This document shows positions 55,355 through 64,000 of a stretch of 64,000 nucleotides of DNA, piece by piece; the first letter of the stretch is position 1, and the number at the start of each line of letters is the position of its first letter. A program made the position numbers and the translations under genes. The notes beneath the pieces were generated by a model, which worked only from the letters and a program-made list of their open reading frames with translations, made no database searches and was not told the DNA's origin. The DNA is from Dromiciops gliroides. Its lineage: Eukaryota; Chordata; Mammalia; Microbiotheria; Microbiotheriidae. Where the stretch lies: NCBI RefSeq assembly GCF_019393635.1, contig NC_057862.1:680312314-680376313 (forward strand). Direction: 5' to 3'.

Positions 55355-55361
55355 ATTTATA
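55355..55361 (-). promoter_or_regulatory. STC1: STC1 TATA box (TATAAAT)
   Basis: The complement reads CTATAAATTCC. With two CCAAT-type sites 31-65 bases upstream and CpG-rich sequence downstream, this is a coherent core promoter placing transcription start near 55325-55332. Confidence 0.8.
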
Positions 55362-55391
55362 GCCGCTCTTATCGCTCCCCGGGATCGGGAG

Positions 55392-55420
55392 CCAATCAGG
55401 AGCCGGGCCGGTCAGCCAAT
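55392..55420 (-). promoter_or_regulatory. STC1: Pair of inverted CCAAT boxes (NF-Y type)
   Basis: CCAAT occurs at 55392-55396 (GCCAATCAGG) and 55416-55420 (AGCCAATGAG) on the plus strand, that is ATTGG on the STC1 sense strand. Both flanks match NF-Y consensus well. The sites lie about 65 and 90 bases upstream of the inferred start, the usual position, and 24 bases apart. Confidence 0.75.
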
Positions 55421-55503
55421 GAGCGGCCACACACTCATTCAAGCGTCGGGGCCCTGGACTTTGGAGGAATATTTTCCAGCAGATTTCGGTACCTGATGCC
55501 AAT

Positions 55504-55613
<110 letters not shown>

Positions 55614-55619
55614 TGTGAG

Positions 55620-56150
55620 GGGGAGGTGGGGGATGGAGAACTCCCCCTGATTAAGCTCCTTCAAGGAAACGGCATGACAACCTCACTTATCATCCTTTAA
55701 TTTTCCAAAAGAGGCCCCCATTTTCTCCTTTCATTTAGGAAAATTCGGGCTGGGGGTGGGGGCTTTTGGAGGGAGTGCAGCCGGGTCTCTTCCTGGGCTC
55801 AATGAACCAAACCATTTCAGGATTAAGACTAATCTTAAAAGCATGCTCCTAGTGTTACAAGCTCCACACCTCGAGTTCCTCCCTCCCACGCCCATCAGCG
55901 CTCACATGTTCTCAGACGGATCGATGGGCTTGAGGCAGCAGGGAGGCATGGTCCCCCGTGCGTGTAGGATCACGAGGCAGTGTTGAGAGAAACGGCATTG
56001 GGTTGAGCCCAAGGAGAACTGGGTCCTGGTATCAGCTTAGCTGCTGGGTATCTGTCTGGTGAAGCCTGTGGACTCCTCATAAGAATGTTTTTAAATGCAT
56101 AAAGTAAAAAGCATAGTATTACAAAGGAAACCAGTTATATGGAAATACGG
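55620..56150. other. Promoter-upstream single-copy sequence
   Basis: No repeat recognised between the AG tract and 56150; includes AT-rich 'tcatcctttaattttcc' and a G-rich stretch near 55750. Possible proximal regulatory DNA; no specific motif claimed. Confidence 0.4.
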
Positions 56151-56154
56151 TTAT

Positions 56155-56460
56155 CAATATAACTGCAAACATGCTATAAGTGCACACATGCATATGCACA
56201 TGTTGTGACATGAGGCACACATATACATGCATGCTGTGTATGCACATATAGACCATACATACACAATTACATACACCCATACCTGCACACACATGCATAC
56301 AGTTTCTGGTCTCCAGGTTAAGAACTGCATAGACAATAAACTCGTTGAGGAAAGGAACTCGTTTGTGTGTTTTTACTCTGTACCTTTAGTGACTGACACA
56401 TGGTAAATAATGAACACTGAATGAATGAATGCATGTATGCATGCATGCATACATGAGAAG
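56155..56460. repeat. CA/CATG-rich low-complexity tract and L2 tail
   Basis: Imperfect ACATGCA/CACATA units at 56155-56300, then an L2 3'-end relic in plus orientation (56330-56430, 'aaactcgttgaggaaaggaac', 'gaatgaatgaatg') ending in ATGC repeats. Confidence 0.75.
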
Positions 56461-56950
56461 GAAGCTGTGTGTCCTTGGAGAAGTCACTCTTCTCAGAGCC
56501 TCAGATTTCTACTCTGTAAAATGAACGGCTCATAATTCAGAGCTGGGAAAGACTTCAGAAGCCCCTCATTTTACAGAGCAGGAAACCAAAGGCCAGCTCT
56601 GCCCAGTGATTGGCCCAGTGTCACAAAGAATAGGTGGGATTTGCCTTTGAACTCCAAATATACAGCTCTTTTTACTACAATTAGATCCTGGTCTCTGAGG
56701 TTCCTTCTAACTGATATTCTATGACGTGTTCTACATACAGGGATCTGTTTTGCTGTCTTCAAGTACTGGGGAACCATCATCCCCATGCCTATCCTTGTTT
56801 CTGTTCCTGGAGATGTCTTGAAGATGATTCCAGTGTATCTAGTGAAGATGTACCTGCCTCCTATATGTTGTATTCAGTGGCAAAAGCAGCCATTCTATTC
56901 ACTTGAACAGTAGTGTGTAGCATATTAAATATAAAATAACAATAATAGAC
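56461..56950. other. MIR fragments and unclassified spacer
   Basis: SINE-tail fragment at 56465-56530 and a MIR core in minus orientation at 56535-56710. 56710-56950 shows nothing supportable. Confidence 0.5.
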
Positions 56951-56953
56951 TAG

Positions 56954-57190
56954 TGGGCAGCTAGATGACACAGTGGATAGGGTACCCTACCTGGAGTTGG
57001 GGGACCTGGGTTCAAATCTAGACTCAGACACTTAGTAGCTGTGTGACCCTGGGCAAGTCACTTAACCCCATTTGCCTCAATTTTCTCATCTGTCAAATGA
57101 GCTGGAGAAGGAAATGACAAACCACTTCAGTATCTTGCCAAAAAAACCCGAAATGGGGTCATGAAGAGTCAGACACAATTGAACAACAAA
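56954..57190 (+). mobile_element. Full-length RTE-tailed tRNA SINE
   Basis: 'gggcagctagatgacacagtgg' type head, 'gtgtgaccctgggcaagtcac', 'gagctggagaaggaaatgac' and 'gagtcagacacaattgaac'. The tail meets an inverted second copy 29 bases on. Confidence 0.88.
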
Positions 57191-57218
57191 GAAGTGACAT
57201 GTGCCAGTATGACTTCTG

Positions 57219-57432
57219 TTTTTTGTTGTTGTCTTCATGACCCTGTGAACCATGGCACACAAGGCAGTTCATTGTTAATGTGATTTTCTTGGCAAAAATA
57301 CTAGAGCGCTTTGTCCTGTGGATTAAGGCAAACATAAGTTAAGTGACTTGCCCAGGGTCACTAGTGTCAGAGTTCAGGTTTGAATTCAGGTTTTCCTGAC
57401 CCCAGGCCCAGAACTCAATCCACTTGAATGCC
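57219..57432 (-). mobile_element. RTE-tailed tRNA SINE, inverted relative to its neighbour
   Basis: Tail complement ('ttttgttgttgtcttcatgac'), 'attttcttggcaaaaatactagagcg', then a diverged head complement. With 56954-57190 it forms a tail-to-tail pair. Confidence 0.72.
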
Positions 57433-58395
57433 ATCAAAACAGGTGAAAGAACCAACATTGAAAAAAAATAATGATTCCCATGTATCTAGTGGTTTCAAGT
57501 GTGCAGGACACTTTACATATATGGTCTCATTGGATCAAATGACCTCATTCCAGTACATGTGCAGACATACACAGTATCACTTACATACAAACAGAGTCCA
57601 TAGAGAGACACAAGGGATACCTGGAGGGTTACAGATTGTGCATTCATGCCCAGCAGCTTCATCACATCATTGAAACAGTGGTTCCTACAAAACCAAACCT
57701 GCTAGGTGAATGAGTTCATCCTCTCCTGGGGGCCCTTGGGAAGAAGGGCAAGGGAAGGTTGAGGATGTGCCAGAGAGAAGCCTTTACAAGCCTTTACAAT
57801 TGTCTGAGTTATGGGGGAAATGCTGGAGCCTTTACTGAAAGTCCAATAGCTTGAGTGGCTGATGGACCTAGGAAGGTTTAGGGGTTGGCTGGAGGTTGGT
57901 TCCAATTCACAAAGGTAGGAAGATTCAGTCCAGAATGGTTCTGAGAGGCAGGATGAGATGGAGGAATTCAGGGAGATAAATCTGGAAGGACTGAGTGTGG
58001 CTGGTGGGGATGGAGATGAGAAATCCTGGCTCCCACAGTGACTCCAGTGACTTCTAAATATCTCAAGCAAATAGAAAATAAAGCACCTGCCAGGACTGCC
58101 CCCCCATCTTTGCCCCTGAGACACCCCAATTTCCTCCAGAGCTCAGTTTGGGTGTCACCTATGTGTTGGGTACTGTACTAAGCACCAAGAATACGAACAT
58201 GGGTCAAATACGGACCCTGCTCTCAAAGAGGTCATGATCCGATGGAGGAGACAACATCCAACAGCTCTTCAGGCACAAGCCACATACAAGATAAAATGGA
58301 GATAAAGGGAAGGCATAAGTATTACAGGGGATCAGGAAGGACTGCTTGGTTCCTCCCAGGTGCTAGTACCTTTTCTTTCCTTCATACCAAGTTAC
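57433..58395. other. MIR and L2 fragments in unclassified spacer
   Basis: MIR-like words at 57480-57560 and L2 3'-region in minus orientation at 58155-58345 ('tactgtactaagcaccaag'). 57570-58150 has no recognised repeat or gene. Confidence 0.5.
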
Positions 58396-59213
58396 TTTTT
58401 TTAAAAATTAAAGTATTTTATTATTTTCCAGTTACATGTAGAAATAGTTTTCAACATTTGTTTATATAAGATTTCCAATTTCCAATTTTTCTCCCTCCCT
58501 CCCCTTCTTCCCCTCCCCCCAGACAGCAGGTAATCTGATACAGGTTTTATATATATATATATACACATACATACACACACATATATATACATACATACAT
58601 ACACATATATATATAAAACATTTAACATATTTCTGCATTAGTCATGTTATAAGAGAAGAATCAGAGCAAAAAGGAAAAACCTCAAAACAGAAAACCAACA
58701 GCACCAAAACCAAAAGAAATAGTATGGTCCAATCAGCATCTATATTCCACAGTTCCTTTTTTTTTCTTGATTTGGAGAGCTGTTTCTATCATGAGTCCTA
58801 TGGAACTTTCTTGTACCATTGGATTGGTGAGAAGAATCTAGTCTATCACAGTTGATCAGCACATAATGTTGATGATACTGTGTATAATGTTCTTCTGGTT
58901 CTGCTCATCTCATTCACCATCAGTTCATGCAAATCCTTCCAGGTTTCTCTGAACTTCTCCTGCTCATCGTTTCTTACAGCACAATACAATTCCATCACAT
59001 TCATATACCACAACTTGTTCAGCCATTCCCCAATTGATGGACATCCCCTCAATTTCCAATTCCTTGCTACCCCAAAAAGAACAGCTGTACATGTGTGTCG
59101 TTTCCCCCTTTTTATGATCTCTTTGGGGAAAAGACCCAAAAGTGGTATTGCTGGGTCAAAGGATATGCACAGCTTTATAGCCCTTTGGGCATAATTCCAA
59201 ATTGTTCTCCACT
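58396..59213 (-). mobile_element. 5'-truncated LINE-1: end of ORF2 plus 3' UTR
   Basis: The complement encodes the L1 ORF2 C-terminus without a stop for about 95 codons. It reads GVARNWKLRGCPSIGEWLN and then MELYCAVRNDEQEKF, corresponding to the 'CPS..EWI' and 'MEYYSAIKNDE' blocks of eutherian L1. A roughly 450-base 3' UTR with a TATATG tract follows (58545-58620), and an A-run (T-run 58396-58402). Candidate target-site duplication: aagttacttttt at 58389-58400 and aaattacttttt at 59214-59225, one mismatch. The good frame suggests a relatively young copy. Confidence 0.88.
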
Positions 59214-59419
59214 AAATTACTTTTTATTGTCCTTTGTATGTACTTTGTATTCATCGAATGAATTGATTCTCATTCCACCTTCTAGTAGGCTCCTGGATGG
59301 CAAGGGTTCTTTCTATCCCCAGCACCTGGGACAGGGTCTGACACAGTTCAGTTGTTTCAGTCATGCCTGACTCTGCGCTCAAGCTGATTGTCACTTTTCC
59401 ATACCCCTCAAGTCATGAG

Positions 59420-59720
59420 AGCCAAAAAAGGAGAGAAAGAAATAAAGAAAGGAAGGAAGAAAAGAGAAAGGAAGAAAAAAGGAAAGTGGAAAAAGAGAGA
59501 AAAAAAGAAAGAAAAAAGAAAAGAAGGAAGAAAAAGGAAAAAAGAAAGAAGGAACGAAGAAGAAAGAAAAGGAGAGAAGGAAGAAAAAAGAAAGAAAAAA
59601 GAAAGGAATAAAAAAGAAAGGAAGGAAAAATAAAGGAAAGAAGGGAGGAAAAAGAAAGAAAGGAATAAAAAAGAAAGGAAGGAAAAGGAAAGGAAAGAAG
59701 AAAGAAACCAGGAAAGAAAG
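59420..59720. repeat. Purine-rich (GAAA/GGAA)n tract
   Basis: About 300 bases almost exclusively A and G on the plus strand. Lys/Glu-rich and Phe/Ser/Leu-rich frames are artefacts. An L2 tail fragment lies just before (59285-59345). Confidence 0.95.
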
Positions 59721-59824
59721 TCATCAGTCTGGTGGCCAATGTGCCAGTGAGACTCTCTACACCTAGGAGAATGTACAGCACCATGTAGCTATGGCCCGCA
59801 CCCACAGTATCCTAGAAATAGAGC

Positions 59825-60065
59825 TTGGAGGCACCCAAGAGGTCATTTAGTCCAACCTCATCATCTTCTTGATCTAACTGAGGCCAAGGCAGGGTAATGA
59901 GGTGCCTGAAGTCATGCAGTTATTAAGTAGAATCATAGGATTATGGATGTAGAGTTGGAAAGAACCCAAGAGGTCATTTAGTCCAAACTCATTATCTTGC
60001 ATATGAGGAAACTGAGGCCAAGGCAGGGTAATGAGGTGCCTGAAGTCATGCAGGTAATAAGTGGT
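59825..60065 (-). repeat. Tandem duplication of a MIR-like unit (period about 131)
   Basis: Two adjacent copies share 'cccaagaggtcatttagtcc' (59834 and 59965) and 'actgaggccaaggcagggtaatgaggtgcctgaagtcatgcag' type sequence, with only a few differences, including a small indel near 59870/60000. A third, unrelated MIR core follows (60075-60265). Confidence 0.85.
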
Positions 60066-60424
60066 ACTGGAGGGTTCCAGATTTAGGACTGAAAAAAACC
60101 CCTTGGGACCTGAAAGTTCAATCTCCTTATCTAACAGAGGAGCAGTTGAGGTCCAGAGAAGTTGTGTATGCCTAACATCTCCTACAGTAAGTGCCTGAGG
60201 TGGGATTTGAACGCAGGTCCTCTGATTCCAGAGGAACCTGTGTTCTTTCTACTGTTCCACATTGCCCCAAACCTTTGCAGTCTGGCAGTACCTGCCCAGG
60301 CTTGCACTCCCCTGGCAGTGCCTTCAAGAGCTCGGCTTTCCAACACAAATTTGGCATGAAGCTGTACTTACTGGAGAGGTGGTGAGGATGGAGAAGATCT
60401 AGAAGACGTGGACCCAAGGACTGA

Positions 60425-60640
60425 AGGATTCACTTGGGAGGACAAGATTCCCCAAGAGAAAGATTATTCAATGTGTGGGAGTATCTGCACATGAAAACAA
60501 TTTGAAAGCAGGACTATGCATAGTCATAGAAAGGGGAAATGGAAAAATGGTGCCTGGATTGATCAAGGATGGCTTCATGGAGGAGGAAGGACTTAACCTA
60601 ACCTGGGAAAGGGGAGGGTCTCAAGAGGCAGAGATGGGGT
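60425..60640 (-). mobile_element. LINE-2 3'-region relic
   Basis: 'gatggcttcatggaggaggaagg' preceded by degraded L2-like sequence, minus orientation. Weakly supported. Confidence 0.4.
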
Positions 60641-60786
60641 AGCTAGGTGGCTCAGTGGATAGAGCACTGGCTCTGGAGTCAGGAGTACCTGAGTTCAAAT
60701 CCGGCCTCAGACACTTAACACTTACTAGCTGTGTGACCCTGGGCAAGTCACTTAACCCCAATTGCCTCACTAAAAGATAAAAAAAG
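60637..60786 (+). mobile_element. A-tailed tRNA-derived SINE (WSINE1-like)
   Basis: 'gggtagctaggtggctcagtgg' head, 'gtgtgaccctgggcaagtcac', 'caattgcctcac' and a short A-rich tail. Target-site duplication not clear (aagagg on both sides). Confidence 0.9.
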
Positions 60787-61720
60787 AGGTCTCATGTAGA
60801 AGGTATTGGAGCAAGGTTCTGAAGGAAACTAGGGATATGAGAGGTGGTGGTGAGGACGTAGAGCATCCCAGTTTTGGAGATGAGTGATGTGGCATCACAT
60901 TTTAGGAACTGCAGGAAGGACTTTTTTTTTGGTCCTGCCAGATGTTCAACCCAGCAGATCTCATGGGAACACAATAGGGAGCATCTGCAGACATCATATA
61001 ACAAGGACTGCTATTTCTCCATTGGTTTAAGATTTGCAAGCCCCTTAACAATAGAATCTCATCTGGACCTCACAACAACCCTATGGGGCAGGTGCTGTGG
61101 CATTGATGTCCAAAGACCTGGGGTGGAGCCTCATCTCTGTGATGACCTTTTATAGGTTGGTGATGGGAGGCAGGGAGGAGAGTCTTCAGGATGGGGCTGG
61201 TCTCTATGGCTAAGCCTGGATCTGGGAATGCCAAGAGAAGGGAAGGGGTCAGTGGTCTTTGATATGGGCAGAAGTGACCAATGGAAAGGCTTCTTCCTTT
61301 GCAGGATGCCTAAGGTCATCCCCTAGCATCCAGTCTGTCAGTATTTATTGAACATCAGTTGTGTGTAAGTTGGCATGGGGATGGGGAGGGGCAGGAAAGA
61401 GGCATCAATCTCCCAGCCCAACCACAGTCCCTCCAGGAGTCTGCAGGCATGGGATGATGAAACCCATTAACACGGAGTGAGAACATACCTGTAAAGTGCT
61501 TTCCAATCCCCAAAGCTCTATACAAATATGAATTGTCATGAAGACCTTATTTAACAAAGTCAATGGAGGAGATAGTGGAGTTCCAAGTGGGATGCCCTTT
61601 GAGTCAGGAAAGATCTAAGTTCAAAGCCTGGCTCTGAAAGATCTTAGCTGTGTGCCCCTCCACAAGTCATTGTGGTCTTCTGAGCCCCCACCCTGAGACT
61701 CAGAATGGAAAGAAGGAAAC
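60787..61720. other. MIR and L2 fragments in unclassified spacer
   Basis: MIR-like core in minus orientation at 61025-61110, L2 3'-end in minus orientation at 61330-61420, MIR-like words at 61490-61560 and a SINE-head fragment at 61590-61690. No gene. Confidence 0.5.
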
Positions 61721-61724
61721 AAGT

Positions 61725-62222
61725 ATCTATTAAATTCCTATGATGTGCCAGGAACTGCACTAAGGGCCTTGTAGAGATTCTTGTATTCTGGTCCTTACCA
61801 CAAACCTGGTAGGTGAGTACTATTATTACCCCCATTTTACAGATGAGAAAACCGAGGCAAACAGGGTGAAGTGACTTGTCCAGAGTCACACAGCAAGTAA
61901 GTGTCTGAGATTGGATTTGAACCCAGGAAGATGAGTCTTCTTGATACCATTTATTAAGTGCTTCATATTTTCCAGTCAGCAGCAAAATGGTGCAGTGGAT
62001 AGGGTGCTGGGCTTGGAGATGGGAAGACCCATCTTCCTGAGTTCAAATCTGGCCTCAGACACTTGCTAGCTGTGTTATCCTGGGCAAGTCACTTCACTCT
62101 GTTTGCCTCAGTTTCGTCATCTGTCAAATGAGTTGAAGAAGAAAAGGATGAACCATTCCTGTATCTCTGCCAGGAAAGCCCCAAATGGAGTCATAAAGAG
62201 TCATGCACTGAAACAACAACTT
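61725..62222. mobile_element. MIR (minus) followed by RTE-tailed SINE (plus)
   Basis: 61725-61950: 'aaattcctatgatgtgccaggaac', 'ttttacagatgagaaaaccgaggc'. 61982-62222: head 'ggtgcagtggatagggtgc', tail 'agagtcatgcactgaaacaacaac'. Confidence 0.75.
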
Positions 62223-63180
62223 CTCAGCTTCAAGCCTGGTCCCACCCAGTATCCACCATAGCCCACAGGGCTATGGTGAGAAAAGAGCTTACGATGGGCC
62301 ATTCTCCTTAAGTGTGCCTGACCCTCTTCTAAGCTCATCGGCGCTTCTAACAGGTCATTCTTTTAGATTGGGAAGGGACCCTAGAGGTCACAGACATCAA
62401 CCCCGCCCTTTTATAGAGGAGTAAACTGAGGCCTGGGCAGGGGAAATGATTTGTCCGAGATTGTAAACCTTTCAGGCGTCAGAGCCAGGACCAGCCCCCT
62501 CTTCTGAGACTTCTTTGGGAAAAAGCCGCATTTGACTTAAGGAGATTTTGCCTCAGTGTCCACCTTGATTTCACTGGGGGCTTGGGACCGATGGGAGGAG
62601 GGGAAGTTGTTCTCAGACCTCGAGCCTACCAAGCTGGAGGGACTGCTAACTGAAGACTCTGCCTCTGGCTTTGACTTGGGAGGCGGGGGGCAGCTCCAGC
62701 TGGAGGGGCTGGCAGCCGCTGGGTGACACCTCCTGGGTGATACCCAGCCAGCTGGCATTCGTGCTGTGAGAAGAGAGAGCCAAGACGTCTCAGGACTTGT
62801 GTTGGCTTTGGTTGCTCGGAGGGTGAGGGCCCTGATTTGTTTGCCTTTCAGGCTCAGCTCCGGGGCCACCTCCTGTACCAGGCCTTTCTGCTTCCCTCTC
62901 TGCCCCCCTTCCCATCATCAAAGTACCTGGTTTGCATTTTATTTCACATATATTTTCATGTATTTATCTGTCCATATGCTGTTTCTTCTCAGCAAGCAGC
63001 AAGCTCATTGAGGGTAGAGGCTTTTTTGGGGTCTTTGTATTTCCAGCACTTGGCAGAGAGTATCCTGCACACGGTAAGCAAGGGCCTCCCAAGGAGACTC
63101 AGAGGCTGAGATAGGAGTAGGCCCCAGGCTCTGGCCTCCCAGGTATGCCATGACCTTTCCCTCGCAATATACCAGGAGAA
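62223..63180. other. MIR relic, repeat-free stretch and L2 tail
   Basis: MIR core in minus orientation at 62340-62490, repeat-free GC-richer DNA at about 62525-62930, and an L2 3'-end fragment in plus orientation at 62995-63090. No convincing ORF. Confidence 0.45.
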
Positions 63181-63184
63181 GCAG

Positions 63185-63345
63185 TCTGGTCAGGTGGAGC
63201 TGAGCTGGGCTGTGGAGACAGAGGCCTTGGCTCTGGAGGCTGTCTCTGAGGCCTACTGACCTTGGCCGAGTCTCTCCCCTTCCCTCAGTTTTGTCCTTTG
63301 TGAAATGAGGGACTTGGAAGACCTGGAGGTGACACCGACTGACAT
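63185..63345 (+). mobile_element. CR1-tailed tRNA SINE relic
   Basis: 'gaccttggccgagtctctcc', 'tttgtgaaatgagggacttggaagacctggagg' type ending, plus orientation. Confidence 0.55.
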
Positions 63346-63719
63346 TCACAAGGCCTTGAAAGAGCCAGAGCACTTCATATACTTCATCTCCCACTCTGGG
63401 AAGTCAGCGATGTCACCCCTTTGCTCAGAGAGCTTGAGTGACTTATCTGTGGCCATTGTCAGCACTGGGATCTTGAAGGTGCCTGGAGGCTTTAGAACCT
63501 CTGACCCACCACTAGCCAGGAGCTACCACCTCCCCTCATGAGCTGCCAAGAAGAGAAAATGTTCCAAGGTGGGGCTGATGAGACCAGTGTGAGCCGGCCA
63601 TGGGGCGGCCCTTCCTGACACTGAGATGCAGGAGGCTGAAGTAGTCCCCTACTCAGAGACTTCTTCAGGCCTCCCCCCAGCCTTCCTCCTAAAGGCATAG
63701 CTTCTCCTGCTTTCCATAG
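63346..63719. other. Unclassified spacer
   Basis: A weak MIR resemblance at 63395-63500. I see nothing else. Confidence 0.4.
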
Positions 63720-63824
63720 CTACATGGATACGTATACAAGATACATACATGGACACAGCACACACATACACACACCCCTATACATTTACACACACCTACA
63801 TATCTTCATATATATACCTACATA

Positions 63825-63857
<33 letters not shown>

Positions 63858-63898
63858 TATATTTAGATATATATAGATATATATAGATACATATATAT
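63720..63898. repeat. (CACATA/TATATAGA)n tract
   Basis: CA-rich units grading into TATATAGATA units over about 180 bases. Confidence 0.92.
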
Positions 63899-63929
63899 CA
63901 GGATGACTGAAGATGGCCCCAGATGTTTA

Positions 63930-64000
63930 AGGCAATTGGGGTTAAGTGATTTGCCCAGGGTCATACAGCTAGTAAGTATCTGAGGTGAGATTTGAACTCA
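63930..64000 (-). mobile_element. A-tailed SINE cut by the window end
   Basis: 'ggcaattggggttaagtgattt' through 'gagatttgaactca', minus orientation, head outside the window. The T-rich end is missing. Confidence 0.8.

Larger units (their letters stand above)
54690..55480. promoter_or_regulatory. STC1: CpG island over STC1 promoter and exon 1
   Basis: CpG is dense here and rare in the rest of the window. The island covers the core promoter, 5' UTR, exon 1 and the first bases of intron 1. Within intron 1, a GC-rich heptamer (GTGCCCG) is repeated three times in tandem at 54927-54947, 20 bases beyond the donor. Boundaries were judged by eye. Confidence 0.75.

Noticed and set aside
59363..59805. 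Lys/Glu/Arg-rich frames
   Set aside because: Artefacts of the GAAA/GGAA purine tract.
59825..60065. Short regularly repeated units as a CRISPR array
   Set aside because: Only two copies, no unique spacers between short repeats, and vertebrate context.

Overview
The window is from a mammalian genome, almost certainly a marsupial. Intergenic DNA and introns are packed with tRNA-headed SINEs that read, in either orientation, 'gcagctaggtggcgcagtgg' ... 'tgtgaccctgggcaagtcac'. There are also L2 and CR1/L3 LINE relics, MIR relics, pieces of a marsupial-type L1 and long microsatellites. Several SINE copies end in 'cctcaccaaaa' or 'cattgccccgcaaaa', which I associate with Australidelphian marsupials. 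That species-level inference is from memory and unconfirmed.

I can support only one protein-coding gene: stanniocalcin-1 (STC1), on the minus strand. Four coding exons (54968-55085, 50733-50875, 47639-47850, 41506-41776; 118+143+212+271 nt) join in phases 1, 0 and 2 with GT-AG introns. They encode an intact 247-residue glycoprotein hormone with all 11 cysteines and the NST glycosylation site at Asn62. Upstream lies a CpG-rich promoter with a TATA box (55355-55361) and two inverted CCAAT boxes, preceded by a (CT)n tract on the sense strand. A 3' UTR of about 2.6 kb runs to an AATAAA signal at 38942-38947 and contains no SINE.

Layout: 1-38.9 kb is the 3' flank, with repeats and several repeat-free islands (about 6.6-6.95, 14.75-15.3 and 33.0-34.1 kb). 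38.9-55.3 kb is STC1. 55.3-64 kb is the 5' flank, with a 5'-truncated L1, purine-rich tracts and SINEs. Introns 1 and 3 also hold repeat-free islands with recognisable transcription-factor motifs.

No neighbouring gene, functional tRNA, rRNA, CRISPR array or clear processed pseudogene is visible. I found no new multi-gene system. The points most worth a second look are the weak exon-3 donor followed at once by an in-frame stop, the fully open 5' UTR frame, the promoter microsatellite, two LTR-like elements, and the way one SINE head is joined to different LINE-type tails.
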